The notes beneath the pieces were generated by a model. That model was not told the DNA's origin. It did not search any database and saw only the letters and a program-made list of their open reading frames with translations. A DNA stretch of 52,487 nucleotides, taken from NCBI GenBank assembly GCA_018241125.1, contig JAFEEL010000046.1:1-52487 (forward strand), in the 5' to 3' direction. A program made the position numbers and the translations under genes. Each line of letters starts with the position of its first letter. Positions within the stretch are counted from its first letter, which is position 1. Origin of the DNA: Pseudomonadota bacterium. Lineage in GTDB: Bacteria; Pseudomonadota; Gammaproteobacteria; Xanthomonadales; Xanthomonadaceae. Positions 44,133-50,850 of this stretch are shown here, in pieces.

Positions 44133-44327
44133 TCAGGCGTCGTGCCGACGGCGCAGGGAAACCATCAGCAGCGCCCACAGCAACGCCGCGCCGGCCGCAA
44201 GCGCCAGCGCCACGCCCGGCTGGGCCGACCAGAACCACTGGATGTGCGTGTCGTCGAAGGTGAAGGCGCAGGCCAGCAGGGTCAACGACAACGCCGGCGC
44301 CAGAAGTTTTTTTGTTTTCGCGTTCAT
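44133..44327 (-). CDS. Small two-helix membrane protein in ABC operon
   Basis: 64 residues. A first hydrophobic segment (KLLAPALSLTLLACAFTF) and a second (ALALAAGAALLWALLMVSL) are followed by RRRHDA. ATG 44327 has GGTGGAGA upstream. It lies between the adaptor and ATPase genes on the same strand. No family recognised; probably a small subunit or assembly factor of the transporter. Confidence 0.72.
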   Translation of the reverse strand: MNAKTKKLLAPALSLTLLACAFTFDDTHIQWFWSAQPGVALALAAGAALLWALLMVSLRRRHDA

Positions 44328-44347
44328 GGAAATCTCCACCTGTCCGT

Positions 44348-45583
44348 CTAGTTGCCCTTGCTGTCGGCCACGCGCACGCGCGCGCCATCGGCCAGCGTCG
44401 GTGCCGGATCGAGCACCACCACGTCGCCGCCGGCCAAACCGGCGGTGACTTCGCGATCGTCGCCCAGCGTGCGCCCGAGGGTGAGCTTGTGCAGTTGCAC
44501 CTTGTCGCCGACCACCACGAAAGTGACATCGCCGCCGTCGCGCTGCACGATGGCATTGGCCGGCGCCAGCACGCCGGGCTTGGCGGTCGATGCCGGCTGT
44601 GCTTTTTCCAGAAAGCTCACGCGCACGCCCATGTCCGGCACGATGCGTGCGTCTTTCGAGTTGAGCTTGATGCGCACCTTCACCGTGGCCTTGCTGCGGT
44701 CGGCGGTGGGGATGATGGCGATCACTTCGGCTGGAATCTTCCAATCCGGATACGCATTGAGCACCGCTTCCACCGGCATCTGCGGCTGCACGCGGCCGAT
44801 GTAGGCCTCATTGACATCCACTTCCACTTCCAGCGAATCCATATCGACCACAGTGCCGATGCCGGTGCGGGTGAAGCCGCCGCCGGCGGAAAGCGGCGAA
44901 ACGATCTCGCCGACCTGTGCGGCCTTGGCGATGACCACCCCCGCGAACGGGGCGCGCACGATGGTGTTGTCGATGCCGATGTCGGCCACGCGCACGTTGT
45001 CGGCGGCCACCTGCACGTTGTGCTGGGCAGCGGCCAGTTGCGCGGCAAGACTGTCGCGTTGTGCCACGGCTTGATCGAACTGGCTGCGCGACACCAGCTT
45101 TTTTGCCGCCAGATCGGCGTAACGCGCGGCGTCGGCAGAGGCGGATTTGAGCTGCGCGGCAAGGCTGTCGGCCTGACTGCGGGCGGCGGCGAGCTGTGCC
45201 TGCGCCAGCGCCTTCTGCGCATCGGCATCGACCGGATCGAGGGTGGCCATCACATAGCCTTCTGGAATGTGCTGGCCTTCCTCGATGAATACTTCCTTGA
45301 CCTTGCCGGTGATCTTGGCCGACACCGTTGCCTCGCGCCTTGCCGTGACATAACCCGTCGCATCGAGCACCGAGGTACCGGTGCTACCGGCACCGATGGC
45401 GGTGACCGTGGCCACCTGCACGCTCAGCGCTTGGGCCTTGTGTAGCCACTGCCAACCTGCCCAGCCGGCCACCGCCAACGCCGCCACCGCGCCCAGCGCG
45501 ATCCACGGCCCGCGCGAAGGCGCCGGCGGCGGCGCGCTGCGGTCGATGCGCAATTGCTTCAACAAGTCTGCAGGCTGGTTCAT
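44348..45583 (-). CDS. Periplasmic adaptor (HlyD/MacA-type membrane fusion protein)
   Basis: 411 residues. A cytoplasmic N-terminus precedes one helix (WIALGAVAALAVAGWAGW). The lipoyl half-motif follows (GYVTARREATVSAKITGKV), then a coiled-coil hairpin of ~130 residues rich in Ala/Gln/Lys, the second lipoyl half (VRAPFAGVVIAKAAQVGE), and a beta-barrel (NAYPDWKIPAEVIAII). It would join the inner-membrane ABC part to an outer-membrane channel, which is not encoded here. First gene of the operon. Confidence 0.92.
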   Translation of the reverse strand: MNQPADLLKQLRIDRSAPPPAPSRGPWIALGAVAALAVAGWAGWQWLHKAQALSVQVATVTAIGAGSTGTSVLDATGYVTARREATVSAKITGKVKEVFIEEGQHIPEGYVMATLDPVDADAQKALAQAQLAAARSQADSLAAQLKSASADAARYADLAAKKLVSRSQFDQAVAQRDSLAAQLAAAQHNVQVAADNVRVADIGIDNTIVRAPFAGVVIAKAAQVGEIVSPLSAGGGFTRTGIGTVVDMDSLEVEVDVNEAYIGRVQPQMPVEAVLNAYPDWKIPAEVIAIIPTADRSKATVKVRIKLNSKDARIVPDMGVRVSFLEKAQPASTAKPGVLAPANAIVQRDGGDVTFVVVGDKVQLHKLTLGRTLGDDREVTAGLAGGDVVVLDPAPTLADGARVRVADSKGN

Positions 45584-45618
45584 GGAAGTGTGCGATGGCG
45601 GCGGCGCGAAGGGCGCAA

Positions 45619-45660
45619 GCATAGCCGCATGGACGGCATTGTGCGGCAATGCGGCTATGC
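45619..45660 (-). promoter_or_regulatory. 12-bp inverted repeat upstream of the ABC export operon
   Basis: GCATAGCCGCAT (45619-45630) and ATGCGGCTATGC (45649-45660) are perfectly complementary with 18 bp between, 36 bp before the adaptor start. Either an operator for an unlinked regulator or a leader hairpin. Confidence 0.6.
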
Positions 45661-45789
45661 GCACCAGTGACGACAGTCACCCGCGTCTTGCGCAAACGTC
45701 ACCCGTCAGCATGCCGCCCGCTGCCACCATCCACGGTGGGGTGAAGACTTCTCCGTGGTCGACGACGCGTTGTCTGGATTTGACCAGAC

Positions 45790-46314
45790 TCATCGATCGG
45801 CTTTACCGGAATGCGGCGTCGGCAATCCCGTGCCAAGCGGTTGATACAACGCCCTGGCGTCCTTGGTCACAGGCCGAAAGCCGAAGCTGGAATAGAACGC
45901 GGCGGCGCGAGCATCCTTGGCATCCACCAGCAGCACACGCACTCCCAGTGTGTCACGCAAGGCGCAGGCGCAGTTGGCGGCATGGCCGACCAGCAGCCGA
46001 CCATAACCGCGGCCCTGCGCATCGGATGAGACCGCCAGCCGCGCCATGCGCACGGCGGGTACCGGGTAGGCAGGCAGGCGTTTGCGGTCAGGCGCTTGCA
46101 GGTCGTCCAGATTCAGTTGCGCGGCGGCGAGGCTGCAATAGCCAAGGATGCGCGACGGCGCTTCGTCGTCGGCCAGTACATGGGTGGTGGCGATGCCGTC
46201 GCGCTGGTGCTGCCCGGCCTGCTGGCGCAGGTAGGCATCCAGCATGGACTCACCGCAGCTGAAGCTGGCGCGGTCGTGCAGGCGACCGTTGAGCAAGGTG
46301 ATATGCAATGCCAC
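45790..46314 (-). CDS. tacT: GNAT acetyltransferase toxin, TacT type
   Basis: 174 residues, GTG start. FSCGESMLDAYLRQQAGQHQRDG, ILGYCSLAAAQL, the acetyl-CoA loop QGRGYGRLLVGHA (RGYGR) and the catalytic-region tyrosine in AAAFYSSFGFRP match TacT/AtaT toxins. These acetylate charged tRNAs and stop translation. It lies 9 bp after the DUF1778 antitoxin gene, the standard order. Activity is inferred from family. Confidence 0.9.
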   Translation of the reverse strand: MALHITLLNGRLHDRASFSCGESMLDAYLRQQAGQHQRDGIATTHVLADDEAPSRILGYCSLAAAQLNLDDLQAPDRKRLPAYPVPAVRMARLAVSSDAQGRGYGRLLVGHAANCACALRDTLGVRVLLVDAKDARAAAFYSSFGFRPVTKDARALYQPLGTGLPTPHSGKADR

Positions 46315-46323
46315 GCGACGGCG

Positions 46324-46599
46324 TCAGCGTGGCTTGGCCAGACGGGCGGCCGCGGCCATCGCCTTCTTCAGTTTGGGATTGGGCTGGAAGGGGGCATCCA
46401 GCGCCTTCAGGAAGCGGCGGGATTCTTCAGCCGAGAGGGTGACGGTCAGTTCGGCCGCCATGACGCTTTCGGCTTCGCGCAGCACTGCATCGCGCACGAA
46501 CGCCGACAGCGGGACGCCGCGCAGGACGGCGGCACGGGTGATGCGCGCCTTGTCCGAAGGGTTCAGGCGCAGGTCGAGACGGGCGGCAGCAGTGGTCAT
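46324..46599 (-). CDS. tacA: DUF1778 antitoxin, TacA type
   Basis: 91 residues. An N-terminal ribbon-helix-helix (RLDLRLNPSDKARITRAAVLRG) is followed by VPLSAFVRDAVLREAE and a toxin-binding C-terminus (LSAEESRRFLKALDAPF). ATG 46599 is favoured over an upstream reading that overlaps the operator. It should neutralise TacT and repress the operon. Confidence 0.9.
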   Translation of the reverse strand: MTTAAARLDLRLNPSDKARITRAAVLRGVPLSAFVRDAVLREAESVMAAELTVTLSAEESRRFLKALDAPFQPNPKLKKAMAAAARLAKPR

Positions 46600-46611
46600 G
46601 GCGGCTTTCCT

Positions 46612-46632
46612 TGTACGGAATAATACCGTACA
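46612..46632 (-). promoter_or_regulatory. Operator candidate of tacA-tacT
   Basis: Perfect inverted repeat TGTACGG-AATAATA-CCGTACA, 13 bp upstream of the tacA start. The central TATTATT on the minus strand could be the -10 element. Confidence 0.75.
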
Positions 46633-46643
46633 TGGGCTGCAAG

Positions 46644-47651
46644 TCAATGGCCAGTCCTGGGCTTCCTCACCGGCCCGGTGGTGGGGCAGTCAGTCACCCC
46701 TGCAAGTGCAAGGCATAGCGCCCCAGACCGAAGCTGCACTTCTTGCCCACATGCAGCCACTGGCCCAGATACAGATACGGCCGGAACGCGGCGCACCCCG
46801 TTCCACTCCCGAATCAGCTCGTCGCGGGCGTGCTTGGACAGCCGGCAGCCGCGGATCGGGTCGTTGCTGAAATCCTTCGCGGTCAGCCGCCCGGGGGCGA
46901 GCAGTTGCACCGCCACCCGATCCACCAGCGCGCGCACGCACTCCAGCGCGTCCAGCGCCAGCGCGTAACGGCCCGGGTACAGGCTGTGCAGGAAGCCCAG
47001 CGCCGGGTCCAGCCCGAGCCGCTGCACCGCGGTCAGGGCGTCGGCCAGAGCCAGCGCGTAGCCGTAGGACAACAGCGCGTTGCAGGGGTCGCGCGGCGGA
47101 CGACGGTTGCGGGCGGTGAAGCCCCAGGCCGGGTCGATGCGCGCGCGCAGCTGCCCGAACCACTCGGCCGCCAAGGCACCCTCGATGCCTTCCAGCGCGC
47201 CGATGCCGTGGCACAGCGGCACGCTTTTTTCCGCACGGTAGCGGGAAAAGCGCAAATCGGGCACGTCCAGTGCCGGGTCGGCTTCCATTTCGGTGCCGAT
47301 CGCGGCGATTTTTTGATCCAGCACCCAGCGCGCCATCACCAGCCGCCGGTAGGGGTCGGCATACACCTGATGCTGGCGGTGGCGCAGTTCACCATTGGCG
47401 GACAGGCCGGCGGCCACCCACGCCACGTCCTGACCGTTGCGCCCGCCGGTGAGCGCCACTGCCACGCCGGCATCGGCCAGCCCACGCCACACGCCAGCAT
47501 CGGCGGCTACGTGCCCGTGCACCACCACCAGGCCGAGCTGGCGGGCGCCGACTTTCCACGGCTTGTGCTCGGGGGCGCGCACGGTGAGCACGCCGGCGGC
47601 GAACTCGAGGGCGCTGTCGCGGCGGTCGATGGCGCAAAGCAGGTAGGTCAT
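46644..47651 (-). CDS. cas1: CRISPR-associated integrase Cas1 (C-terminus altered)
   Basis: 335 residues. Cas1 with Cas2 inserts new spacers into CRISPR arrays. The N-terminal beta domain (LVVVHGHVAADAGVW) is followed by the catalytic helical domain. This has EGIEGALAAEWF (E157), RNRRPPRDPCNALLSYGY, LGLDPALGFLH (H222), ALALDALE (D234) and CRLSKHARDELIREW (to 283). The usual E-H-D metal site is complete. After residue ~286 the protein leaves Cas1 homology; the DNA there encodes a cas6-like tail in another frame. It lies 463 bp of repeats downstream of two cas2-like genes, with no interference genes or array in view. Confidence 0.88.
   Translation of the reverse strand: MTYLLCAIDRRDSALEFAAGVLTVRAPEHKPWKVGARQLGLVVVHGHVAADAGVWRGLADAGVAVALTGGRNGQDVAWVAAGLSANGELRHRQHQVYADPYRRLVMARWVLDQKIAAIGTEMEADPALDVPDLRFSRYRAEKSVPLCHGIGALEGIEGALAAEWFGQLRARIDPAWGFTARNRRPPRDPCNALLSYGYALALADALTAVQRLGLDPALGFLHSLYPGRYALALDALECVRALVDRVAVQLLAPGRLTAKDFSNDPIRGCRLSKHARDELIREWNGVRRVPAVSVSGPVAACGQEVQLRSGALCLALAGVTDCPTTGPVRKPRTGH
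46694..46786 (-). pseudogene. Relic of a cas6-like 3' end inside cas1
   Basis: In a frame different from cas1 the DNA reads FRPYLYLGQWLHVGKK then CSFGLGRYALHLQG and a TGA (46694-46696). HVGK...FGLGRY is the glycine-rich C-terminal signature of Cas6-type crRNA-processing RAMP proteins. A stop codon lies upstream in this frame, so no intact cas6 exists. It suggests a deletion that joined cas1 to the end of cas6. Confidence 0.6.
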
Positions 47652-48114
47652 GGCATTACTCCGTGGGGTGCAATGGCAGGCGTGGGGGAAATGGGGCGTG
47701 GTTCGAGACGGGTTTGCTCGGCCTGCGGCCTCGGCAAACCCTACTCACCACGAACGGGAAATTTCGAGAACGCGGTTCGAGACGGGCCGTGTCGAAAGTC
47801 TCCGTTCGTGGTGAGCCGGCACGGTCGAGAACGCAGTTCGAGACGGGCCGTGTCGAACCACGTATGCCTCGCCATCGAGGCCACCTCCAGACAATTGCGG
47901 CTGTGGTTCGAGATGGGTTTGCTCGGCCTGCGGCCTCGGCAAACCCTCCTCACCACGAACGGGGAAGGTGATGGTGGCCTGCGGCCTCGGCAAACCCTCC
48001 TCACCACGAACGGGAAAGATGATGGTGGCCTGCGACCTCGGCAAACCTTCCTCACCACGAACGGGAAATTTCGAGAACGCGGTTCGAGACGGGCCGTGTC
48101 GAACCACGACGGGC
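47652..48114. repeat. Palindromic repeat cluster between cas1 and cas2
   Basis: 463 bp with no gene. Units combine GTTCGAGACGGG, GGGTTTGC...GCAAACCC hairpins, GCCTGCGGCCTCGG, and CACCACGAACGGG. Near 47930-48066 a ~51-bp unit is repeated three times in tandem with small changes; a fourth similar unit is at 47701-47760. Between them are GTTCGTGGTGAGCCGG copies. They are not CRISPR repeats (see rejected items). Confidence 0.85.
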
Positions 48115-48426
48115 TCATGGCCGTTGTCCATGGCGCAAGGTCTGAACGGGAAAATTGCAGGCCAGCTCGGGCGGGATGCCGCGGCCGATCCAGCGCATGC
48201 GCGCCGGGTCGGTCACCGTCCACGCACGCAGGTCGTCGGCCGGCGCAAGCACCTGGCGGGCGGCGGCGAGGGTTTCCTCCAGTTCGGTTTGGGTGGCAAG
48301 GCAGGCGGCCACCGATTCCTGCACGAACAACGCGCGCCGCGCCAGCGCCTTGTGCACGCGGCGCAAGCGGCGCGGGTCGCGCACGTCGTAGGCCAGCAAG
48401 CGCCAGTGCGGCAGGGCGATGGTCAT
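48115..48426 (-). CDS. cas2: Cas2-like protein, second copy
   Basis: 103 residues. WRLLAYDVRDPRRLRRVHKAL is a clear Cas2 first strand and helix with the conserved Asp (YDV). FVQESVAACLATQTELEETL and DDLRAWTV complete the ferredoxin-like fold, followed by a ~30-residue extension. The ATG overlaps the previous stop as ATGA, so the two Cas2-like proteins are translationally coupled. Cas2 dimers bridge Cas1 in spacer integration. Confidence 0.8.
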   Translation of the reverse strand: MTIALPHWRLLAYDVRDPRRLRRVHKALARRALFVQESVAACLATQTELEETLAAARQVLAPADDLRAWTVTDPARMRWIGRGIPPELACNFPVQTLRHGQRP

Positions 48427-48668
48427 GTGAACAGGCGCAGGCCGGTTTCGTCGGCCGGGGCGTGCACCCACGCCAGCAGCAGGTGGTCGGTGACCGGGTC
48501 GATCAGCACGGCGATCGATTCGAGCATGGCCTGCGCCTGGGTGGCCGACAGCGCGCAGGCGTGCACGGAATACTGCCCGTGCAGGCGGCTGGCTTGCAGC
48601 GCGCGGCACACCCGGGCGCGGCTGCCGGGCAGGTGGATGTCGTAGGCGAACAGGGCGATCGGGTCCAT
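48423..48668 (-). CDS. Cas2-like protein, first copy
   Basis: 81 residues from ATG 48668. IALFAYDIHLPGSRARVCRAL, GQYSVHACALSATQAQAML and DPVTDHLLLAWV follow the Cas2 pattern (Asp after the first strand, then the Q-S-V strand). It is shorter and more divergent than its neighbour. Two Cas2-like genes in a row suggest a heterodimer or a new role for one of them. Confidence 0.75.
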   Translation of the reverse strand: MDPIALFAYDIHLPGSRARVCRALQASRLHGQYSVHACALSATQAQAMLESIAVLIDPVTDHLLLAWVHAPADETGLRLFT

Positions 48669-48889
48669 GGCAACTGCGGGCGCAGGGGCGGAGTTGCGCA
48701 GACTGCGCTCGCAGGCGGTGAGATCGTCGGTGGCAAGTTTGCAGAGCGAGACGGGGGCGGGATCGCGACCGCGGCGTGCAGCGGGCGGCGCATATTGCAA
48801 ATGTCCGCCGTCTGGGCGGTCAGCGGTGGGCTGCCAGCGCCTGCCCGATCATGTCGGCGGTGCCGACTGGCGCGGGCTTGCCGGTGCGG

Positions 48890-49201
48890 TCACGCCGCGG
48901 CGCTGCGTCGTTCCGCCCACGGCTTGATCTTGGCCAGTTGAGTGGCCAGCGCGTCGCCGGCGACCTGCGCATCGAAATGCGCTTGCGCGCGCAGCCAGTA
49001 ACCATCGGACAGCCCGAAGAAGCGGCACAGGCGCAGGTCGGTATCGGCGGTGATGCCACGCCGCTCGGCGACGATCTGGCCGATACGCTGCGCCGGCACG
49101 CCGATCTCCCGCGCCAGCCGGTAGTTGCTGATGCCCAGCGGGCGCAGGAACTCCTCGCGCAGGACTTCGCCGGGGTGGATGGGCTTGAGCTTGCTCGGCA
49201 T
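48890..49201 (-). CDS. higA: HigA family antitoxin
   Basis: 103 residues. The sequence begins KLKPIHPGEVLREEFLRPLG, then ISNYRLAREIGVPAQRIGQI (XRE HTH), TADTDLRLCRFFGLSDGYWL and LQ-type ending. This is the HigA/VapI antitoxin pattern. ATG 49201 has GAGAGCGG upstream and follows the toxin stop by 12 bp (toxin first, as in higBA). Confidence 0.92.
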   Translation of the reverse strand: MPSKLKPIHPGEVLREEFLRPLGISNYRLAREIGVPAQRIGQIVAERRGITADTDLRLCRFFGLSDGYWLRAQAHFDAQVAGDALATQLAKIKPWAERRSAAA

Positions 49202-49213
49202 GACCGCTCTCAT

Positions 49214-49495
49214 TCAGTGATAATCGACGATCTGCACCGCCTCGGCATCGGTGCCAGCCCATACGAAGCACACGCGATACTGGTCGTTGATGCGGATGCT
49301 GTGCTGTCCTTTGCGGTCGCCGCGCAACGCTTCCAGACGGTTGTTCGGCGGCACCCGCAAGTCGTCCAGACGCCCGGCGATGTGCAACTGTTCGAGCTTG
49401 CGACGGGCAACCGACTCGATGTTGGCGAACCGCCGGCATCGACGCCGTTCGAACAGGGCGCGCGTATCGGCGCATCCGAAGGATTTTATCGCCAC
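49214..49495 (-). CDS. higB: HigB/RelE family toxin
   Basis: 93 residues, GTG start. IKSFGCADTRALFERR, LHIAGRLDDLRVPPNNRLEALRGDRKGQ and SIRINDQYRVCFVW are the HigB mRNA-interferase pattern. It should cleave mRNA on the ribosome when free of HigA. Upstream gene of the pair. Confidence 0.92.
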   Translation of the reverse strand: MAIKSFGCADTRALFERRRCRRFANIESVARRKLEQLHIAGRLDDLRVPPNNRLEALRGDRKGQHSIRINDQYRVCFVWAGTDAEAVQIVDYH

Positions 49496-49505
49496 ACCCG
49501 GATAC

Positions 49506-49536
49506 TAACGCTTCGCGTGCATAACGGCAAGCGTTA
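49506..49536 (-). promoter_or_regulatory. Operator candidate of higB-higA
   Basis: TAACGCTT (49506-49513) and AAGCGTTA (49529-49536) are perfectly inverted with 15 bp between, starting 11 bp upstream of higB. Confidence 0.7.
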
Positions 49537-49596
49537 CTAGTCGCCGCAATGGTGTGCGGGCAACGGGCGCGGTGCGCGTGCTGACGGCCGCTGCGT

Positions 49597-49905
49597 TCAG
49601 CGCACTGCGCCAGCCAGTGGCTTGGCACTAACCTGCAGGCCCAGCGCGTGCAAGATGCGCGCCACCGTGGCAAAGCTGGGCCGCCCGGTACCGGAAAGCG
49701 CCCTGTAGAGCCCAGCACGGGTCATGCCGGCGTCACGTGCAAGTTGCGACATGTTGCGCGCGCGCGCCACTTCTTCCAGCGCGGCCAGAATCAAGCGATC
49801 ATCGCCCTGAGCGCTGTCGATGACTGCTTGCAGATACGCCGTGCCATCAGCATCGTCGCGCAAGTATCGGGCCGCGTCGTAGGGGCGGGTCTGGATTGGG
49901 GTCAT
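49597..49905 (-). CDS. HigA-like antitoxin (XRE, addiction-module antidote)
   Basis: 102 residues. PYDAARYLRDDADGTAYLQAVID, LILAALEEVARARNMSQLARDAG and MTRAGLYRALSGTGRPSFATV match the addiction-module antidote family with a C-terminal HTH. ATG 49905 starts 2 bp after the toxin stop. Confidence 0.9.
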   Translation of the reverse strand: MTPIQTRPYDAARYLRDDADGTAYLQAVIDSAQGDDRLILAALEEVARARNMSQLARDAGMTRAGLYRALSGTGRPSFATVARILHALGLQVSAKPLAGAVR

Positions 49906-49907
49906 GG

Positions 49908-50198
49908 TCACACCTGGCTCGCCATGCGCATTGCAGTGCGGATGTCTGCGGGCTGCGTGCGCTTGTCGCCGCCACACAGCAAGATCACCACCACCGGTCC
50001 GCGTTGTGCGCAGTACACCCGGTAACCGGGGCCGTAGTCGATTTTCATTTCCAGCACGCCGCCCTTGAGCACCCGATGCTGACCCGGATTGCCCAGACGC
50101 AGCCGCAACAGGCGCTCCTGCACTCGCACCCGCGCTTGTCGATCTTTCAAGCCCTGCAGCCAATCCGCGAATAGCAGGGTTTCGCGCAGTTCGAGCAT
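49908..50198 (-). CDS. RelE/ParE-like addiction-module toxin
   Basis: 96 residues. LRETLLFADWLQGLKDRQARV, LRLGNPGQHRVLKGGVLEMK, GPGYRVYCAQ and LLCGGDKRTQ are the classical killer-protein motifs of the HigB-type (RelE superfamily) toxins that pair with antidote proteins. ATG 50198 is preferred. The upstream in-frame ATG 50225 would lie beyond the operator. Confidence 0.92.
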   Translation of the reverse strand: MLELRETLLFADWLQGLKDRQARVRVQERLLRLRLGNPGQHRVLKGGVLEMKIDYGPGYRVYCAQRGPVVVILLCGGDKRTQPADIRTAMRMASQV

Positions 50199-50206
50199 GC
50201 ACGAAC

Positions 50207-50224
50207 TGTATACGACCGTATGCA
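50207..50224 (-). promoter_or_regulatory. Operator candidate of the RelE/antidote pair
   Basis: TGTATACG-AC-CGTATGCA, an inverted repeat with one mismatch, lies 9 bp upstream of the toxin start. Confidence 0.6.
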
Positions 50225-50410
50225 CACCGGCAAGCCATCGCTGCCGGCCACCCGCGGCGTCGGCAAACTTGCAACGCCGCCGGTGCGGCCAGTGTCCGAT
50301 AGGGTGTTGGGCGTCTCATGTGGTGAGACGGATTTGCTGCAAGCTTGCGATGGAACCTTGCGCGGCAAACCGCTTCTATCGTTGCATCCAGCACCCGACC
50401 GGAGGCAGCC

Positions 50411-50704
50411 ATGCGTCAGATCGCCGTGTACTCCACCAACCACGCCCGCGCCCGCCAGCGCCAGCGCGGCATCCCCGACGAGCTGCTGGGGCTGTTGCTG
50501 CGTTTCGGGCAGCGCCGCCGCGACGGCCACGGGGCGTGGCTGGCCTTTTTCGACAAGCGCGCCCGCCAGCGCCTGCAACGGCAGGTGGACGACAAGACCT
50601 TCGCGCGCTGGGAATCGCGGCTGGGGGTGTACGCGGTGCTCTCGCCCGACGCGGTGGTGCTGACCGTGGGGCAGCGGCTGATGCGCCTGTATCGGGCGCA
50701 TTGA
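50411..50704 (+). CDS. Small DUF4258-like protein
   Basis: 97 residues. NHARARQRQRGIPDELLGLLLRFG resembles the HAxxRxxQRGI helix of DUF4258 proteins, and WLAFFDKRARQRL plus AVVLTVGQRLMRLYR finish a small alpha/beta fold. GGAGG lies 5 bp before the ATG. Some DUF4258 relatives occur as toxins or in defence loci; here the function is not known. It lies in the same direction as the nuclease-like gene, with a heptamer array between them. Confidence 0.7.
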   Translation: MRQIAVYSTNHARARQRQRGIPDELLGLLLRFGQRRRDGHGAWLAFFDKRARQRLQRQVDDKTFARWESRLGVYAVLSPDAVVLTVGQRLMRLYRAH

Positions 50705-50707
50705 GGC

Positions 50708-50795
50708 AGGGAGACGGGAGGCGGGAGAAGGGAGAGGGGAAAGCAGGGAAAGCAGGAGCGGGGAAAGCGGGGAGAAGGGAGAAGGGAGGCGCGCG
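50708..50795 (+). repeat. GGGAGRN heptanucleotide array
   Basis: GGGAGAC, GGGAGGC, GGGAGAA and GGGAGAG 7-mers start 4 bp after the stop of the small gene and then degrade into GGGAAAGC and GGGAGAA units. G-rich on the sense strand, like the other 3'-end arrays. Confidence 0.88.
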
Positions 50796-50850
50796 TGGCG
50801 ATTGCCGACGCGACGACTACGACGCACGCATCATCATCAGGGGATCGACC

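Noticed and set aside
47925-48070. Possible CRISPR array beside cas1
   Set aside because: The conserved part is ~38 bp but the variable joints are only about 12-13 bp and nearly identical to each other. The units are also imperfect palindromes found elsewhere. They behave as dispersed or tandem REPs, not repeat-spacer units.
50089-50850. N-terminal extension of the nuclease-like gene back to 50089
   Set aside because: It runs through the RelE operator, the DUF4258-like gene in another frame and a heptamer array. ATG 50851 with a ribosome binding site is the natural start.
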